64,000 nt of DNA, from positions 15,617 to 79,616 of the forward strand of contig JBGSOG010000079.1 in the NCBI GenBank assembly GCA_041739225.1, in the 5' to 3' direction. This stretch comes from BOKV01 sp041739225 (GTDB taxonomy: Bacteria; Pseudomonadota; Alphaproteobacteria; Rhizobiales; Rhizobiaceae). Under the pieces are notes generated by a model. That model was not told the origin of the DNA. It was given only the letters and a program-made list of their open reading frames with translations, and ran no database searches. Of the stretch, positions 34,054 through 43,754 are shown piece by piece; position 1 is the stretch's first letter, and each line of letters opens with the position of its first letter. The position numbers and the translations under genes were made by a program.

Positions 34054-34860
34054 TCATGCCCCGGATGCCATCAGGAATTGCCTGAGGCGCTCCGAGCGGG
34101 TTTTTACGAAAAGTTCGGCCGGCGGGCCTTCCTCCTCGATCTTGCCCTGATGAAGGAAAATGACGTGGTTGGCCACGTCGCTTGCCATCTTCATGTCATG
34201 TGTAACGATAAGCATGGTGCGCCCTTCTTCGGCAAGAGCCTTGATAACACGAACGACTTCGCCCTGCAGTTCAGGGTCAAGTGCCGATGTGGGTTCGTCG
34301 AACAGCATCGCTGCCGGTTCCATGGCCAGTGCCCTGGCAATGGCCGCACGCTGTTGTTGGCCACCGGAAAGCTGGGAGGGATAGTTGTCGCATTTGTCGC
34401 CAATCCCAACCTTTGCCAACAGTGCCCGACCGAGATCTGCGGCCTGGCGGGGATCACGCCCAAGAACGGTTATGGGTGCTTCGGTGACATTTTGCAAAAC
34501 TGTCAAATGCGACCACAAATTAAACTGTTGGAAGACCATGGACAGGTTTGTTCGCAGGCGACGCAACTGTGCGGCATCTGCTGGCCGGCGTTGAGCGCCC
34601 GTGTCTTTCCATTTGACAGGTTCGCCCTGGAAAATGATTTCGCCCTGCTGCGGGGTTTCCAGAAGGTTGGCACAACGCAGCAAGGTGCTTTTGCCCGATC
34701 CCGATGAACCGATAAGAGCCGTTACGTCGCCGCGCCTAGCGGCAAGGTCAACACCCTTGATGACTTCCAGGGATCCATAGGATTTGTGAATGCCGCGCAG
34801 TTCGATGACCGGCGTTTGTTGCACTTCGGTTTTGCTGGCGGCAGCTTGCCCGGCTGTCAT
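34054..34860 (-). CDS. Polar amino-acid ABC transporter ATP-binding protein (HisP/GlnQ type)
   Basis: A 268-residue ATPase with Walker A GSSGSGKST, signature LSGGQQQR, Walker B LFDEPTSALDP and H-loop VTHDM. It is the first gene of the operon, followed by the binding protein and two permeases. It is divergent from the ureohydrolase gene across a 204-bp gap that must hold both promoters; I see no clear operator there. Confidence 0.92.
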   Translation of the reverse strand: MTAGQAAASKTEVQQTPVIELRGIHKSYGSLEVIKGVDLAARRGDVTALIGSSGSGKSTLLRCANLLETPQQGEIIFQGEPVKWKDTGAQRRPADAAQLRRLRTNLSMVFQQFNLWSHLTVLQNVTEAPITVLGRDPRQAADLGRALLAKVGIGDKCDNYPSQLSGGQQQRAAIARALAMEPAAMLFDEPTSALDPELQGEVVRVIKALAEEGRTMLIVTHDMKMASDVANHVIFLHQGKIEEEGPPAELFVKTRSERLRQFLMASGA

Positions 34861-35064
34861 GGAATGTCGTCACCCTTTGAACCAAGTCTGTTTTGAAATC
34901 ACGAAGCCACAAGAGTTGCACAGTTGCGCAAACCATTGCAACCATTGAACCTCAAGTGCGGGATTGACGCAGAACGCTGCGGTTTCGCCGCTTTGCCAGC
35001 ATTGCTGCAATCGGTGCAAAGCTGTATCCTGCATGGATCAGGATCTCTTTTCAGTGGGTAGCAA

Positions 35065-36120
35065 ATGGGCTTCGACAGCAAAAAACTGGACGCGCTGAAA
35101 GCAAGGTATGACGGCGAGAACGCCGGCAAGGTCCACGATCCGAAATTTGCCGCGGTTGCCGCCAAAATCTTCACCAAGTCCGGCTCGCGCCCTGCGCCCT
35201 ATGCCGGCATCCCGACGTTCCTGTATGCGCCACATCACCCGATCAATCCGGAGGCCGCGGACTTTGGCGATCTGCAGGTCGCCATCACCGGCGTGCCGAT
35301 GGACCTTGGTGTCACCAACCGCAATGGTGCGCGCTTCGGTCCGAGGGCGCTGCGCAACATCGAACGGGTCGGCCCCTACAATCACGTGCTGGAATGCGCG
35401 CCGGTGCAGGAATTGCGGGTGGCCGATATCGGCGACACACCGCTTCGCAGCCGTTATTCCATCGATATGTGCATGGAAGACATCGAGGCATGGTTCAAAC
35501 TGATCGTCGGGGCAGGCGTCATCCCGCTGGCGGTGGGCGGCGACCATTCCATCACGCAGGCAATCCTCAAGGCGGTTGGCCAAAAGCAGCCGGTGGGGCT
35601 TATCCACATTGATGCCCATTGCGACACCAGCGGTCCTTATGACCATTCAAAGTTTCACCATGGCGGCCCGTTTCGCAATGCGGTGCTTGACGGTGTGCTA
35701 GATCCGGAGCGAACCATCCAGATCGGCATTCGCGGTTCTTCCGAGTGGCTTTGGGAGTTTTCCCATGAAAGCGGGATGACCGTGATCCATGCCGAGGAAA
35801 TGCCGCAAATGGGCATACCTGCAATCATTGAAAAAGCCCGGGCAGTTGTTGGCGACATGCCATGCTACATTTCCTTTGATATCGACAGCCTGGACCCGGC
35901 TTTTGCACCGGGTACCGGCACGCCGGAAGTGGGAGGGCCGTCCACGCGCGAAATCCAGGCCTTGCTGCGTGGCCTGAAGGGCCTCAACATTGTTGGCGGT
36001 GATGTTGTGGAAGTTGCCCCGCAATATGATTCGACAACCAACACCGCACATGCTGGTGCGCAGATACTTTTCGAAATTCTGAGCCTGATGGTGTTCAGCC
36101 CGTCAGTTCAGGCCAAATGA
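35065..36120 (+). CDS. Ureohydrolase (agmatinase / guanidino-acid hydrolase family)
   Basis: A 351-residue arginase-superfamily enzyme with the manganese ligand motifs GGDHS, DAHCD and SFDIDSLDP. It would hydrolyse a guanidino compound to urea and an amine. Length with an extended N-terminus of about 60 residues fits agmatinase-like and guanidinobutyrase-like members; the substrate is not determined. First gene of a long plus-strand catabolic cluster. Confidence 0.88.
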   Translation: MGFDSKKLDALKARYDGENAGKVHDPKFAAVAAKIFTKSGSRPAPYAGIPTFLYAPHHPINPEAADFGDLQVAITGVPMDLGVTNRNGARFGPRALRNIERVGPYNHVLECAPVQELRVADIGDTPLRSRYSIDMCMEDIEAWFKLIVGAGVIPLAVGGDHSITQAILKAVGQKQPVGLIHIDAHCDTSGPYDHSKFHHGGPFRNAVLDGVLDPERTIQIGIRGSSEWLWEFSHESGMTVIHAEEMPQMGIPAIIEKARAVVGDMPCYISFDIDSLDPAFAPGTGTPEVGGPSTREIQALLRGLKGLNIVGGDVVEVAPQYDSTTNTAHAGAQILFEILSLMVFSPSVQAK

Positions 36121-36150
36121 AATCACGCCATTCAATTGAGAGAGACAAGC

Positions 36151-36495
36151 ATGAGCATCAAGAGAATTGAACCGGGCGCACGCATGAGCCAGGCAGTGGT
36201 CAGCGGCGGCGTTGCCTACCTTGCCGGCCAAGTGGCGGAGGGTGCCAACGTCACCGAGCAAACAACCAAAATTCTTGCCGAAATCGACCGGTTGCTGGCA
36301 ATGGCGGGCAGCAGCAAGGCCAATTTGTTGTCGGCACAGATTTTCCTGTCCGACATCTCCACCTTTGGCGAGATGAACAAGGTTTGGGATGGATGGGTCG
36401 ACAAAGCCAACGCGCCTGCCCGAGCGACAGTCGAGGCCAAATTGGCGACGCGCCAGTTTCTGGTCGAAATCATGGTCACGGCAGCGGTCGGGTAA
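36151..36495 (+). CDS. RidA-family protein
   Basis: A 114-residue member of the RidA/YjgF family, whose archetype hydrolyses reactive enamine/imine intermediates. VSGGVAYLAGQVA and the APARATVEAKLA segment with the conserved Arg are present. It lies between genes for a ureohydrolase and an ornithine-cyclodeaminase-family enzyme that would form an imine, so clean-up of that imine is a natural role. Start ATG at 36151. Confidence 0.88.
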   Translation: MSIKRIEPGARMSQAVVSGGVAYLAGQVAEGANVTEQTTKILAEIDRLLAMAGSSKANLLSAQIFLSDISTFGEMNKVWDGWVDKANAPARATVEAKLATRQFLVEIMVTAAVG

Positions 36496-36501
36496 TTTTC
36501 A

Positions 36502-37440
36502 ATGTTGCTGCTGGATGCTGAACAAACCCGCCAAGCCCTGCCGTTCAAACCCCTGATCGACGCGTTGCGACAGATGTTTGCGCAGGGCTGCCACATGCCG
36601 GTTCGCCACCATCACACAGTGGGAGTACCCGGCGAGCCGGATGCAACATTGTTGCTGATGCCGGCCTGGCAAACGTCCCAATACATGGGGGTCAAGATTG
36701 CAGCGGTTTTTCCGGGCAATTCGGCGCGCAACATGGCGGCGGTCAATGCATCCTATGTGTTGATGAGTGCGCAAACCGGCGAGACACTTGCGCTGATTGA
36801 CGGCGGCGAGCTGACAGCACGACGTACCGCAGCTGCCTCGGCGCTTGCTGCGGATTATCTGGCGCGCAAGGATGCTTCGCATCTCGTTGTGGCCGGCACC
36901 GGCAGGTTGGCACTCAACCTTGTTGATGCGCATGCATCCGTCCGAAAAATCCGGCGGGTGACAATCTGGGGCCGCGACACCGCCAAGGCGATCGATGTGG
37001 CAAAGCGGGCCAGTGCGCTGGGTTTTGATGCCGACCATACCACAAACCTCGAGCAAGCCTGCGGCGAAGCCGACATTGTCTCAGTGGCCACACTTTCCAG
37101 CACACCGATCATTCAAGGCGAATGGCTGAAGCCGGGTGTTCATGTGGACCTGATCGGGGCATTTCGACCCGATACGCGCGAGAGCGACGACGAGGCAATG
37201 CGGCGGGCCAGTGTTTTCGTTGATACCCGCGCCGGCGCGACAAAAGAGGCTGGCGACATTGTGCTTGCGGTCAAATCAGGCGCACTGAAGGAAGCTGATA
37301 TCCGCGCCGATCTGTTTGAGCTTTGCCGGGGAGACCACAAAGGTCGCACGACAGACGGCGAAATCACCTTGTTCAAGTCTGTCGGGGCGGCACTGGAAGA
37401 CCTCGCCGGGGCAATTTTGGCCTATCGGCGCAATGGCTGA
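36502..37440 (+). CDS. Ornithine cyclodeaminase / mu-crystallin family protein
   Basis: A 312-residue NAD(P)-binding protein of the OCD family, which includes ornithine cyclodeaminase and several imine reductases or amino-acid dehydrogenases. Recognisable are the substrate Lys in MGVKIAAVFPGN, the ARRTAAASALAADYL helix and the Rossmann GTGRLA. It begins 6 bp after the RidA gene. The exact reaction is unknown. Confidence 0.85.
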   Translation: MLLLDAEQTRQALPFKPLIDALRQMFAQGCHMPVRHHHTVGVPGEPDATLLLMPAWQTSQYMGVKIAAVFPGNSARNMAAVNASYVLMSAQTGETLALIDGGELTARRTAAASALAADYLARKDASHLVVAGTGRLALNLVDAHASVRKIRRVTIWGRDTAKAIDVAKRASALGFDADHTTNLEQACGEADIVSVATLSSTPIIQGEWLKPGVHVDLIGAFRPDTRESDDEAMRRASVFVDTRAGATKEAGDIVLAVKSGALKEADIRADLFELCRGDHKGRTTDGEITLFKSVGAALEDLAGAILAYRRNG

Positions 37441-37450
37441 GGAAAACTTC

Positions 37451-38722
37451 ATGGAATACCCGCTTGACGCGGTGCGCAACCGCTTTCCTTCGCTTTTCTT
37501 GAAGGACGAAGGCAAACGCCGGATTTATCTGGACAATCCGGCTGGAACGCAGGTGCCCGCAAATGTCGGCGATGCCGTTCGCGACGCCATTTTGTATCGC
37601 AATGCCAATCTTGGCGGCATGTTTGCCAGTTCCGTTCTTGCCGGCGAAGTTTGGGAAAATGCCCACAAGGCGATGGCGGATCTCCTTGGCGCAGACGGGC
37701 CGGAAGAAATCATCATCGGCCCCAACATGACGAGCCTGACGTTTCATTTGTCGCGCACCATTGGCCGCCAATGGGGACCGGGCGATGAAGTGATCGTTAC
37801 GCGCATGGACCATGAGGGCAATGTCGGTCCGTGGATGCAGATTGCGCAGGACAAGGGCGCCACAGTGCGATTTCTGCCGTTTTCAACCGACAGCTGGCAG
37901 GTTGAGGCCGACGCGCTGAAAGCCGCGCTAAACCCCGGCAAGACAAAATTGCTGGCGCTTTCTTATGCCTCCAACCTGACCGGGTCGATCAACCGGGTGA
38001 AGGAACTCACGGCAATTGCCAAGGCAGCCGGCGTGTTGGTTTATGTTGATGCCGTACAGTTCACGCCGCACGGTCTGGTGGATGTGAACGGCATCGGTTG
38101 CGATTTCCTCGCTTGCAGCGCTTACAAGTTTTTTGGACCGCATTTGGGCATCGTATGGGGAAAACGGGAAGTTTTCGAAAATCTGGTGCCTTACAAACTG
38201 CGATGCTCGACCAATGATCTGCCCGGTCGTCTGGAAACCGGTACGCCGCAAATCGAGTTGTTGGCGGGGTTGTCGGCTTCGGTCGAGCACTTCGTGGAAG
38301 TTGGCTCGGCTGCGGGAGGAACAGGGTCACGGCGCAGCCGGATCAAAACTGCGTATGGTGAAAGCATCAGGCATGAGAACACGCTTGCCCTGGCGCTGAT
38401 CGAGGGGATCCAGCATCTGGATGGTGTGACCATCCACGGGATTTCCGATGAGTCTCGAATTGACGAGCGGGTGCCAACGGTCTCGTTCACGCTGGACGGC
38501 ATAACACCCAGATCGCTGGTCGGCCTGTGCAATCAGGAAAACATCTTTTTCTGGTCGGGCCACAATTATGCGTGGGAAGTCGTGCACCAACTTGGCATTC
38601 CCGCATCAGAAGGCGTCGTACGCATTGGCATCGCCCACTACAACAGCATGGCCGAGATCAACGAAACCATCGACAGCCTGCACCGCAACGTCGCGATGCT
38701 GCGCCAACATCGCCATTCCTGA
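37451..38722 (+). CDS. Class V aminotransferase, cysteine-desulfurase-like
   Basis: A 423-residue PLP enzyme of fold type I. The PLP lysine lies in SAYKFFGPH, with the Asp in VDAVQFTPH ahead of it and the opening YLDNPAGTQVP. Families of this shape include desulfurases, selenocysteine lyases and isopenicillin-epimerase-like enzymes; no Fe-S assembly genes are near, so a catabolic lyase or transaminase role is more likely. ATG at 37451 with AGGA upstream; an ATG at 37433 overlapping the previous gene is possible. Confidence 0.82.
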   Translation: MEYPLDAVRNRFPSLFLKDEGKRRIYLDNPAGTQVPANVGDAVRDAILYRNANLGGMFASSVLAGEVWENAHKAMADLLGADGPEEIIIGPNMTSLTFHLSRTIGRQWGPGDEVIVTRMDHEGNVGPWMQIAQDKGATVRFLPFSTDSWQVEADALKAALNPGKTKLLALSYASNLTGSINRVKELTAIAKAAGVLVYVDAVQFTPHGLVDVNGIGCDFLACSAYKFFGPHLGIVWGKREVFENLVPYKLRCSTNDLPGRLETGTPQIELLAGLSASVEHFVEVGSAAGGTGSRRSRIKTAYGESIRHENTLALALIEGIQHLDGVTIHGISDESRIDERVPTVSFTLDGITPRSLVGLCNQENIFFWSGHNYAWEVVHQLGIPASEGVVRIGIAHYNSMAEINETIDSLHRNVAMLRQHRHS

Positions 38723-38780
38723 ATTTCATTGCGAAGTGTGAAAAATCGCGCAATCCTCCAAGCAATGGCAGGAGGAAGAT

Positions 38781-40388
38781 ATGGAATTCGATTATGTGAT
38801 CGTTGGCGGAGGCTCGGCCGGTTCCACCCTTGCCAACCGGCTGAGCGCTGATGAAGCGGTAACCGTCTGCCTGATCGAAGCTGGCGGAAGCGGAAAGGAC
38901 ATTCTTGTTCGTACACCGCTAGGTGTGATTGCCATGTTGCCGGGACGTCCAAAGATCAACAATTGGGCATTTGAAACCACAGCCCAACCAGGGCTGAACG
39001 GGCGCAAGGGATTTCAACCACGCGGCAAGGCGCTGGGTGGCTCCAGTGCCATCAACGCCATGTTGTATGTGCGCGGACACCCGGACGACTACAATGACTG
39101 GGCAGCCAACGGTGCCTCCGGCTGGAGCTGGAACGAAGTGCTGCCGTTCTTCAAGATGGCAGAAGGCAACAGCCGCAACAATGATCCGCTGCATGGCACC
39201 AAGGGTCCGCTAAAAGTGGGCGAGCAACAAACGCCGCGGCCGATTTCTCGGGCTTTTGTTGATGCCTGCGAGGAAACACAGATCAACCGAAACGGCGATT
39301 TCAATGGCGAAACCCAGGAGGGGGCAGGGCTTTATCAGGTGACCCAGTTCTGGGACGGGCCAAAGCGCGGCGAGCGCTGCTCTGCAGCAGCGGCCTATCT
39401 TCACCCGGTAATGGACCGAAAAAACCTGCACGTGATTACCAAGGCCCATGCAACGAAGATCGAGACCACCGGACGAAGGGCTACAGGCGTGTCTTATCGG
39501 CAAGGCGGCGCGATCAAAACCGTCCGGGCGCGGCGCGAGGTGCTGTTGTGCGGCGGCGCGTTCAATTCGCCGCAATTGCTGATGCTTTCAGGAATTGGTC
39601 CGGCTGCGAACCTTGCGGCGCACGGCATTGAGGTTCGGCATGATTTGCCGGGTGTGGGGCAAAACCTGCAAGACCATGTGGATTTCGTCATGCTGTGGAA
39701 ATCACTCGATACCGGCATGCTGGGCCTGACACCGCGTGGTGCGCTCGACATCCTTTCGGCCATCTGGCAATGGCGCCGCGAAGGCACCGGCATGGCGGCA
39801 ACGCCTGGTGCAGAATCGGGAGCATTCCTGCGGACAAGAAACGATTTGGGTCGGCCCGACGTGCAGTTGCATTTCGTAGCTGGCCTGGTGGATGACCATA
39901 CCCGCAAGATCCACCTCGGGCATGGCTATTCCTGCCATGTTTGTGTCTTGCGGCCCCATTCGCGCGGCGATGTGCAACTGCAAAATGCTGATCCGCTTTC
40001 ACCACCGCGCATTGATCCGAACTACTTTGCCGATGAGCGCGACATGGCGACAATGCTGGCCGGAACGCGGCTGACACAGCGCATCCTGGATGCTCCGGCG
40101 CTGGCGAAATATCGGCACAAGCAACTCTATCTCACTGGCCGCGAAAGTGACGATGAACTCGTCTCCCAAATCCGCTCGCGGGCTGACACGATCTATCATC
40201 CGGTAGGCACCTGCAGGATGGGACGCGATGAAATGGCGGTCGTGGATCCGACTTTGCGGGTTCGCGGCATGGACGGGCTTCGGGTCGTTGATGCTTCCGT
40301 GATACCGACACTTGTCGGTGGCAATACCAATGCGCCGACCATCATGATTGCCGAAAGAGCCGCGCATCTGATCCGAACAATGGCCTGA
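38781..40388 (+). CDS. GMC-family FAD oxidoreductase (choline/alcohol dehydrogenase-like)
   Basis: A 535-residue flavoprotein. The FAD motif GGGSAGSTLANRL opens the protein, GKALGGSSAINAMLYVRG is the first GMC signature, GAFNSPQLLMLSGIG the second, and the C-terminal YHPVGTCRMG carries the catalytic His region. It oxidises a primary alcohol to an aldehyde. Choline is a common substrate but the identity here is not shown. Confidence 0.88.
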   Translation: MEFDYVIVGGGSAGSTLANRLSADEAVTVCLIEAGGSGKDILVRTPLGVIAMLPGRPKINNWAFETTAQPGLNGRKGFQPRGKALGGSSAINAMLYVRGHPDDYNDWAANGASGWSWNEVLPFFKMAEGNSRNNDPLHGTKGPLKVGEQQTPRPISRAFVDACEETQINRNGDFNGETQEGAGLYQVTQFWDGPKRGERCSAAAAYLHPVMDRKNLHVITKAHATKIETTGRRATGVSYRQGGAIKTVRARREVLLCGGAFNSPQLLMLSGIGPAANLAAHGIEVRHDLPGVGQNLQDHVDFVMLWKSLDTGMLGLTPRGALDILSAIWQWRREGTGMAATPGAESGAFLRTRNDLGRPDVQLHFVAGLVDDHTRKIHLGHGYSCHVCVLRPHSRGDVQLQNADPLSPPRIDPNYFADERDMATMLAGTRLTQRILDAPALAKYRHKQLYLTGRESDDELVSQIRSRADTIYHPVGTCRMGRDEMAVVDPTLRVRGMDGLRVVDASVIPTLVGGNTNAPTIMIAERAAHLIRTMA

Positions 40389-40492
40389 GGGCAAAAATAC
40401 GGGTTGCGTTGCAGCATCGCGGTCAGGTTGCGCCCTGGAGGCGCGCCTGACACAGATCAGCAGCCAAGCTGCGGAAAAACCACGAAATAACG

Positions 40493-40506
40493 GTTTGCCA
40501 GCAAAC
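40493..40506. promoter_or_regulatory. 14-bp palindrome upstream of the APC permease gene
   Basis: GTTTGC-ca-GCAAAC is a perfect palindrome in the 287-bp gap between the GMC gene and the permease gene. It may be an operator for the permease transcription unit. The rest of this gap shows no gene or recognisable RNA motif. Confidence 0.35.
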
Positions 40507-40675
40507 ACTGCCTATTGTCGCCAGCCCCTACGAAGGTCTAGTCTTGCATCAGGAACCGGGGGACACCGCCGGTCCTGGAGCGATTGTTTTGCGGAACGCC
40601 GGGAGCATCGGGGGCGGACTGCATGTTTTGTTCCATACAATGATCAACCCACAAACGGGACAAGAGGGATGAACC

Positions 40676-42235
40676 ATGAGCAGCCATGATTACACAGAAA
40701 AGCACAAGAAGGAGGACATGAAGGTCCTCCACGGCATGGGCTATGCCCAGGAGCTTTCACGTTCCATGTCGAAGTTTTCCAACTTTGCCATTTCCTTTTC
40801 CATCATCTGCATTCTTTCGGGCGGCATCAATTCGTTCGCCCAGGCGATCTCCTCCGTTGGCGGCGCGGGCGCCGGCATCGGCTGGATCGTCGGGTGCATG
40901 ATTTCCGGCATGTTCGCGCTATCGATGGCGCAAATCGCTTCGGCCTTCCCTACTGCGGGCGGGCTTTATCACTGGGGCTCAATCCTTGGAAACCGCTTTT
41001 GGGGTTGGCTGACGGCATGGCTCAATCTTCTGGGCCTGATCACGGTTTTGGGTGCAATCAACATCGGAACGGCTTATTTCTTTGCCGGAACCTTCGGCCC
41101 AAGCTTCGGGTTTACGGGAACCGATGGACAGGTCGTAGGCTTCGTTGCGGTGATCACAATCGTCCAAGCAATCTTCAACCACATCGGCATCAAGGCGACG
41201 ACATTCCTGACGGACATCTCAGGTTACATCATCTTCGCGACCACTGCGGTTCTCGTGCTGGCCTGCCTCTACTTTGCGCCGGCTCTGGATTTCTCCCGGC
41301 TTTGGACCTTCACCAACTATTCCGGTGAAGCAGGCGGGAACGTCTTCCCGCAATCCGACAATGTGGGCTACCTGTTCCTGCTTTGCCTGTTGCTGCCGGT
41401 CTACACAATTACTGGTTATGACGCTTCGGCGCATACTTCGGAAGAAACCAAGAATGCCGCCAACTCGGTGCCTCAGGGCATCGTTTCGGCAGTTCTGTGG
41501 TCGTCGCTTGTCGGATGGGTCATGATTTGCGCCATCACGCTGGCGATCCCTGACATGAACGTTGCCGCGTCGAAGGGTTGGGGAATGTTCTTCGACACCA
41601 TCAACACCATTTTCCCGGCAGCACTGGCACAGGGTCTCTACTTCTTCATATTGATTGCGCAGCTGCTTTGCGGCCTTGCTACAGTGACATCTGCCAGCCG
41701 CATGCTCTTTGCATTCTCGCGTGATGATGGAATGCCATTCGGGTCAAAGGCACTGGCAAGTGTTTCGCCAAAATACCGCACCCCGGTCAATGCCATCTGG
41801 ACTTCCACGGTATTGTGCATCCTTTATGTGCTGTTGGCCCTGTCAATCAAGGTGGGCGAAACATCGATCTACGTGATTGTCGTCAACTCGACACTCGTGT
41901 TCCTGTTCCTGTCGTTCACCATTCCGCTGGTTGCGGCAATGATGGCTTATGGTACCGCCAAGTGGCCAAACCCTGGTCCGTGGGCGATGTCAGCGGGTGT
42001 GTACAAGGCTGTTACCGTTCTGTCGGTGATTGGAATGGCGATCATCCTGTTCATCGCCGTTGCCCCGCCGAACGAGCGCGTTCTTTATGTCGTGGCTGGT
42101 TTCATCGCACTTGCGCTGATCTTGTGGTTTGCGGTGGAAAGCCGCCGCTTCCAGGGTCCGCCAATCGGAGAAGAAATCAAGAAACGTCAAGCGGCAATTG
42201 CTGCGGCCGAGAAGGCAGTCGGCGAAAGCGCCTGA
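40676..42235 (+). CDS. APC-superfamily amino acid/amine permease
   Basis: A 519-residue inner-membrane protein with about 12 hydrophobic segments. The first helices contain FAISFSIICILSGGINSF, and the motif PTAGGLYHW is typical of the amino acid/choline transporter branch. A Lys/Glu-rich cytoplasmic tail ends it. Paired with a glutamine-synthetase-like ligase, uptake of an amine such as putrescine, ethanolamine or a related compound is plausible. Confidence 0.88.
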   Translation: MSSHDYTEKHKKEDMKVLHGMGYAQELSRSMSKFSNFAISFSIICILSGGINSFAQAISSVGGAGAGIGWIVGCMISGMFALSMAQIASAFPTAGGLYHWGSILGNRFWGWLTAWLNLLGLITVLGAINIGTAYFFAGTFGPSFGFTGTDGQVVGFVAVITIVQAIFNHIGIKATTFLTDISGYIIFATTAVLVLACLYFAPALDFSRLWTFTNYSGEAGGNVFPQSDNVGYLFLLCLLLPVYTITGYDASAHTSEETKNAANSVPQGIVSAVLWSSLVGWVMICAITLAIPDMNVAASKGWGMFFDTINTIFPAALAQGLYFFILIAQLLCGLATVTSASRMLFAFSRDDGMPFGSKALASVSPKYRTPVNAIWTSTVLCILYVLLALSIKVGETSIYVIVVNSTLVFLFLSFTIPLVAAMMAYGTAKWPNPGPWAMSAGVYKAVTVLSVIGMAIILFIAVAPPNERVLYVVAGFIALALILWFAVESRRFQGPPIGEEIKKRQAAIAAAEKAVGESA

Positions 42236-42251
42236 TTTGCGAGATGATTTC

Positions 42252-42287
42252 CCGGCCGCCTCCAAAAGGGGCGGCCGGTCCTTTTTT
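42252..42287 (+). terminator. Terminator after the permease gene
   Basis: CCGGCCGCC-n9-GGCGGCCGG is a perfect 9-bp stem followed by TCC and six Ts. It separates the permease gene from the ligase gene, so read-through or a separate promoter must supply the latter. Confidence 0.85.
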
Positions 42288-42316
42288 CAACCCGGCAGCA
42301 CAGCGAAAGAAATTCC

Positions 42317-43687
42317 ATGGCAGGCAATCTGACTTTTGAAGAACTCAAGAAAGCAACAAAAGCAGGCGACATTGACACTGTCCTTGTGTGCATTTCCGAC
42401 ATGCAGGGTCGGTTGATCGGCAAGCGGTTCCTTGCTTCGTTTTTCGTTGAAACGGGCTATGACGAAACGCATGGCTGCAACTATTTGCTGGCCAATGACA
42501 TCGATATGGAGCCGGTGCCGGGCTACAAGGCCGCCAGCTGGAACAAGGGTTACGGCGATTTCGTAATGAAACCGGACCTGACAACGCTTCGGCACGTTCC
42601 ATGGCTTGAAAAAACGGCACTGGTGCTCTGCGATGTGCAGGACCACCACCATCATGAAGATCTTCCGCACTCGCCGCGCGGCATTTTGCGCAAGCAGGTT
42701 GAGCGGCTCAAGGAACGAGGCTACCTGGCCTATTTCGCGTCGGAACTTGAATTCTATCTCTTCGAAGAAACCTATGATTCAGCCCGCACCAAGAACTGGT
42801 CGCAGCTTGGCACAGCATCTCCGCACATTCAGGACTATGTGATTTCGCTGACCTCCAAGGAAGAGGAATACATGCGCGCGTTGCGCAACGGCCTCAATGG
42901 CGCGGGCATTCCGATCGAGAACTCCAAGGGCGAGTGGGGACCGGGGCAGGAAGAAATAAATGTGCGTTACGGCGAAGCGATCGACATGGCGGACAACCAT
43001 GTGATCATGAAAAACGGAGCCAAGGAAATCGCTGCCAGCCAAGGCAAAGCGGTCACTTTCATGGCCAAATACAATTACGGCCTCGCGGGGAGCTCGTCTC
43101 ACATCCATAATTCGTTGTGGAGCGCGGACGGCAAAAAATCGCTGTTCCTCGACAAGAATGAGCCATTCGGGATGACACCGCTGATGCGCCAGTGGGTGGC
43201 CGGGCAAATGAAATATGCCAAGGATTACACCTATTTTCTGGCCCCCTACATCAACTCTTACAAGCGCTTTCAGGTCGGCACTTTTGCGCCAACCAAGATT
43301 ATCTGGTCCGATGACAATCGCACGGCAGGCTTCCGGCTTTGCGGGGCAGGGACCAAGGGTATCCGAATTGAGTGCCGGATCGGAGGCGCCGACCTGAACC
43401 CGTATCTGGCATTTGCCGCACTGATTGCAGCCGGACTTGCCGGGATTGACGAGAAGCTCGAATTGCAAAAACCGTTTGAAGGCGACGCCTATGCCGGCGC
43501 CAAGCTGACGGAAATCCCGAAGACCCTGCGCGAAGCAATTGCAGCGCTGGAGAAGTCGAAAATGCTCGCTGCGGCATTTGGTGAACATGCAATCGAGCAT
43601 TATTTGCACACCGCACGCTGGGAGCAGTTTGAATACGACCGGCGGGTCACGGATTGGGAACTGGCAAGGGGCTTTGAGAGGTACTAA
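42317..43687 (+). CDS. Glutamine synthetase family protein (gamma-glutamyl-amine ligase-like)
   Basis: A 456-residue member of the glutamine synthetase family in the PuuA/GlnA3-like branch. It has ISDMQGRLIGKR at the start, the ELEFYLFE metal motif, GLAGSSSHIHNSL and the C-terminal IECRIGGADLNPYLAFA. Such enzymes gamma-glutamylate amines (for example putrescine) with ATP and glutamate. The linked permease and ALDH suggest a gamma-glutamylated catabolic route. Confidence 0.85.
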   Translation: MAGNLTFEELKKATKAGDIDTVLVCISDMQGRLIGKRFLASFFVETGYDETHGCNYLLANDIDMEPVPGYKAASWNKGYGDFVMKPDLTTLRHVPWLEKTALVLCDVQDHHHHEDLPHSPRGILRKQVERLKERGYLAYFASELEFYLFEETYDSARTKNWSQLGTASPHIQDYVISLTSKEEEYMRALRNGLNGAGIPIENSKGEWGPGQEEINVRYGEAIDMADNHVIMKNGAKEIAASQGKAVTFMAKYNYGLAGSSSHIHNSLWSADGKKSLFLDKNEPFGMTPLMRQWVAGQMKYAKDYTYFLAPYINSYKRFQVGTFAPTKIIWSDDNRTAGFRLCGAGTKGIRIECRIGGADLNPYLAFAALIAAGLAGIDEKLELQKPFEGDAYAGAKLTEIPKTLREAIAALEKSKMLAAAFGEHAIEHYLHTARWEQFEYDRRVTDWELARGFERY

Positions 43688-43697
43688 ATGCGTATAG

Positions 43698-43730
43698 TTA
43701 GTACCATACTAATAGTCACTTGAGGTGACT
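43698..43730. promoter_or_regulatory. Two adjacent palindromes upstream of the DUF7662-VapC module
   Basis: TTAGTA-cca-TACTAA (43698-43712) and AGTCAC-ttgag-GTGACT (43714-43730) are perfect inverted repeats one base apart, ending 24 bp before the first start codon. Tandem palindromes here are typical of toxin-antitoxin autoregulation. Confidence 0.55.
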
Positions 43731-43754
43731 TGACGTTTCAGTTAAGCTGATTGG

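Noticed and set aside
32446..34707. Two long plus-strand frames opposite the amino-acid ABC transporter genes
   Set aside because: They lie over conserved transporter genes and give no sensible protein.
34861..35064. Operator in the gap between the ABC transporter and the ureohydrolase gene
   Set aside because: Several TTGC/GCAA half-sites occur but no convincing symmetric pair.
37451..38722. Iron-sulfur cluster cysteine desulfurase (IscS/SufS)
   Set aside because: No isc or suf genes are near and the neighbourhood is amine catabolism, so a broader class V aminotransferase label is safer.
40389..40675. Possible riboswitch before the APC permease gene
   Set aside because: I checked for a guanidine- or amino-acid-riboswitch-like core and found none; only a 14-bp palindrome remains.
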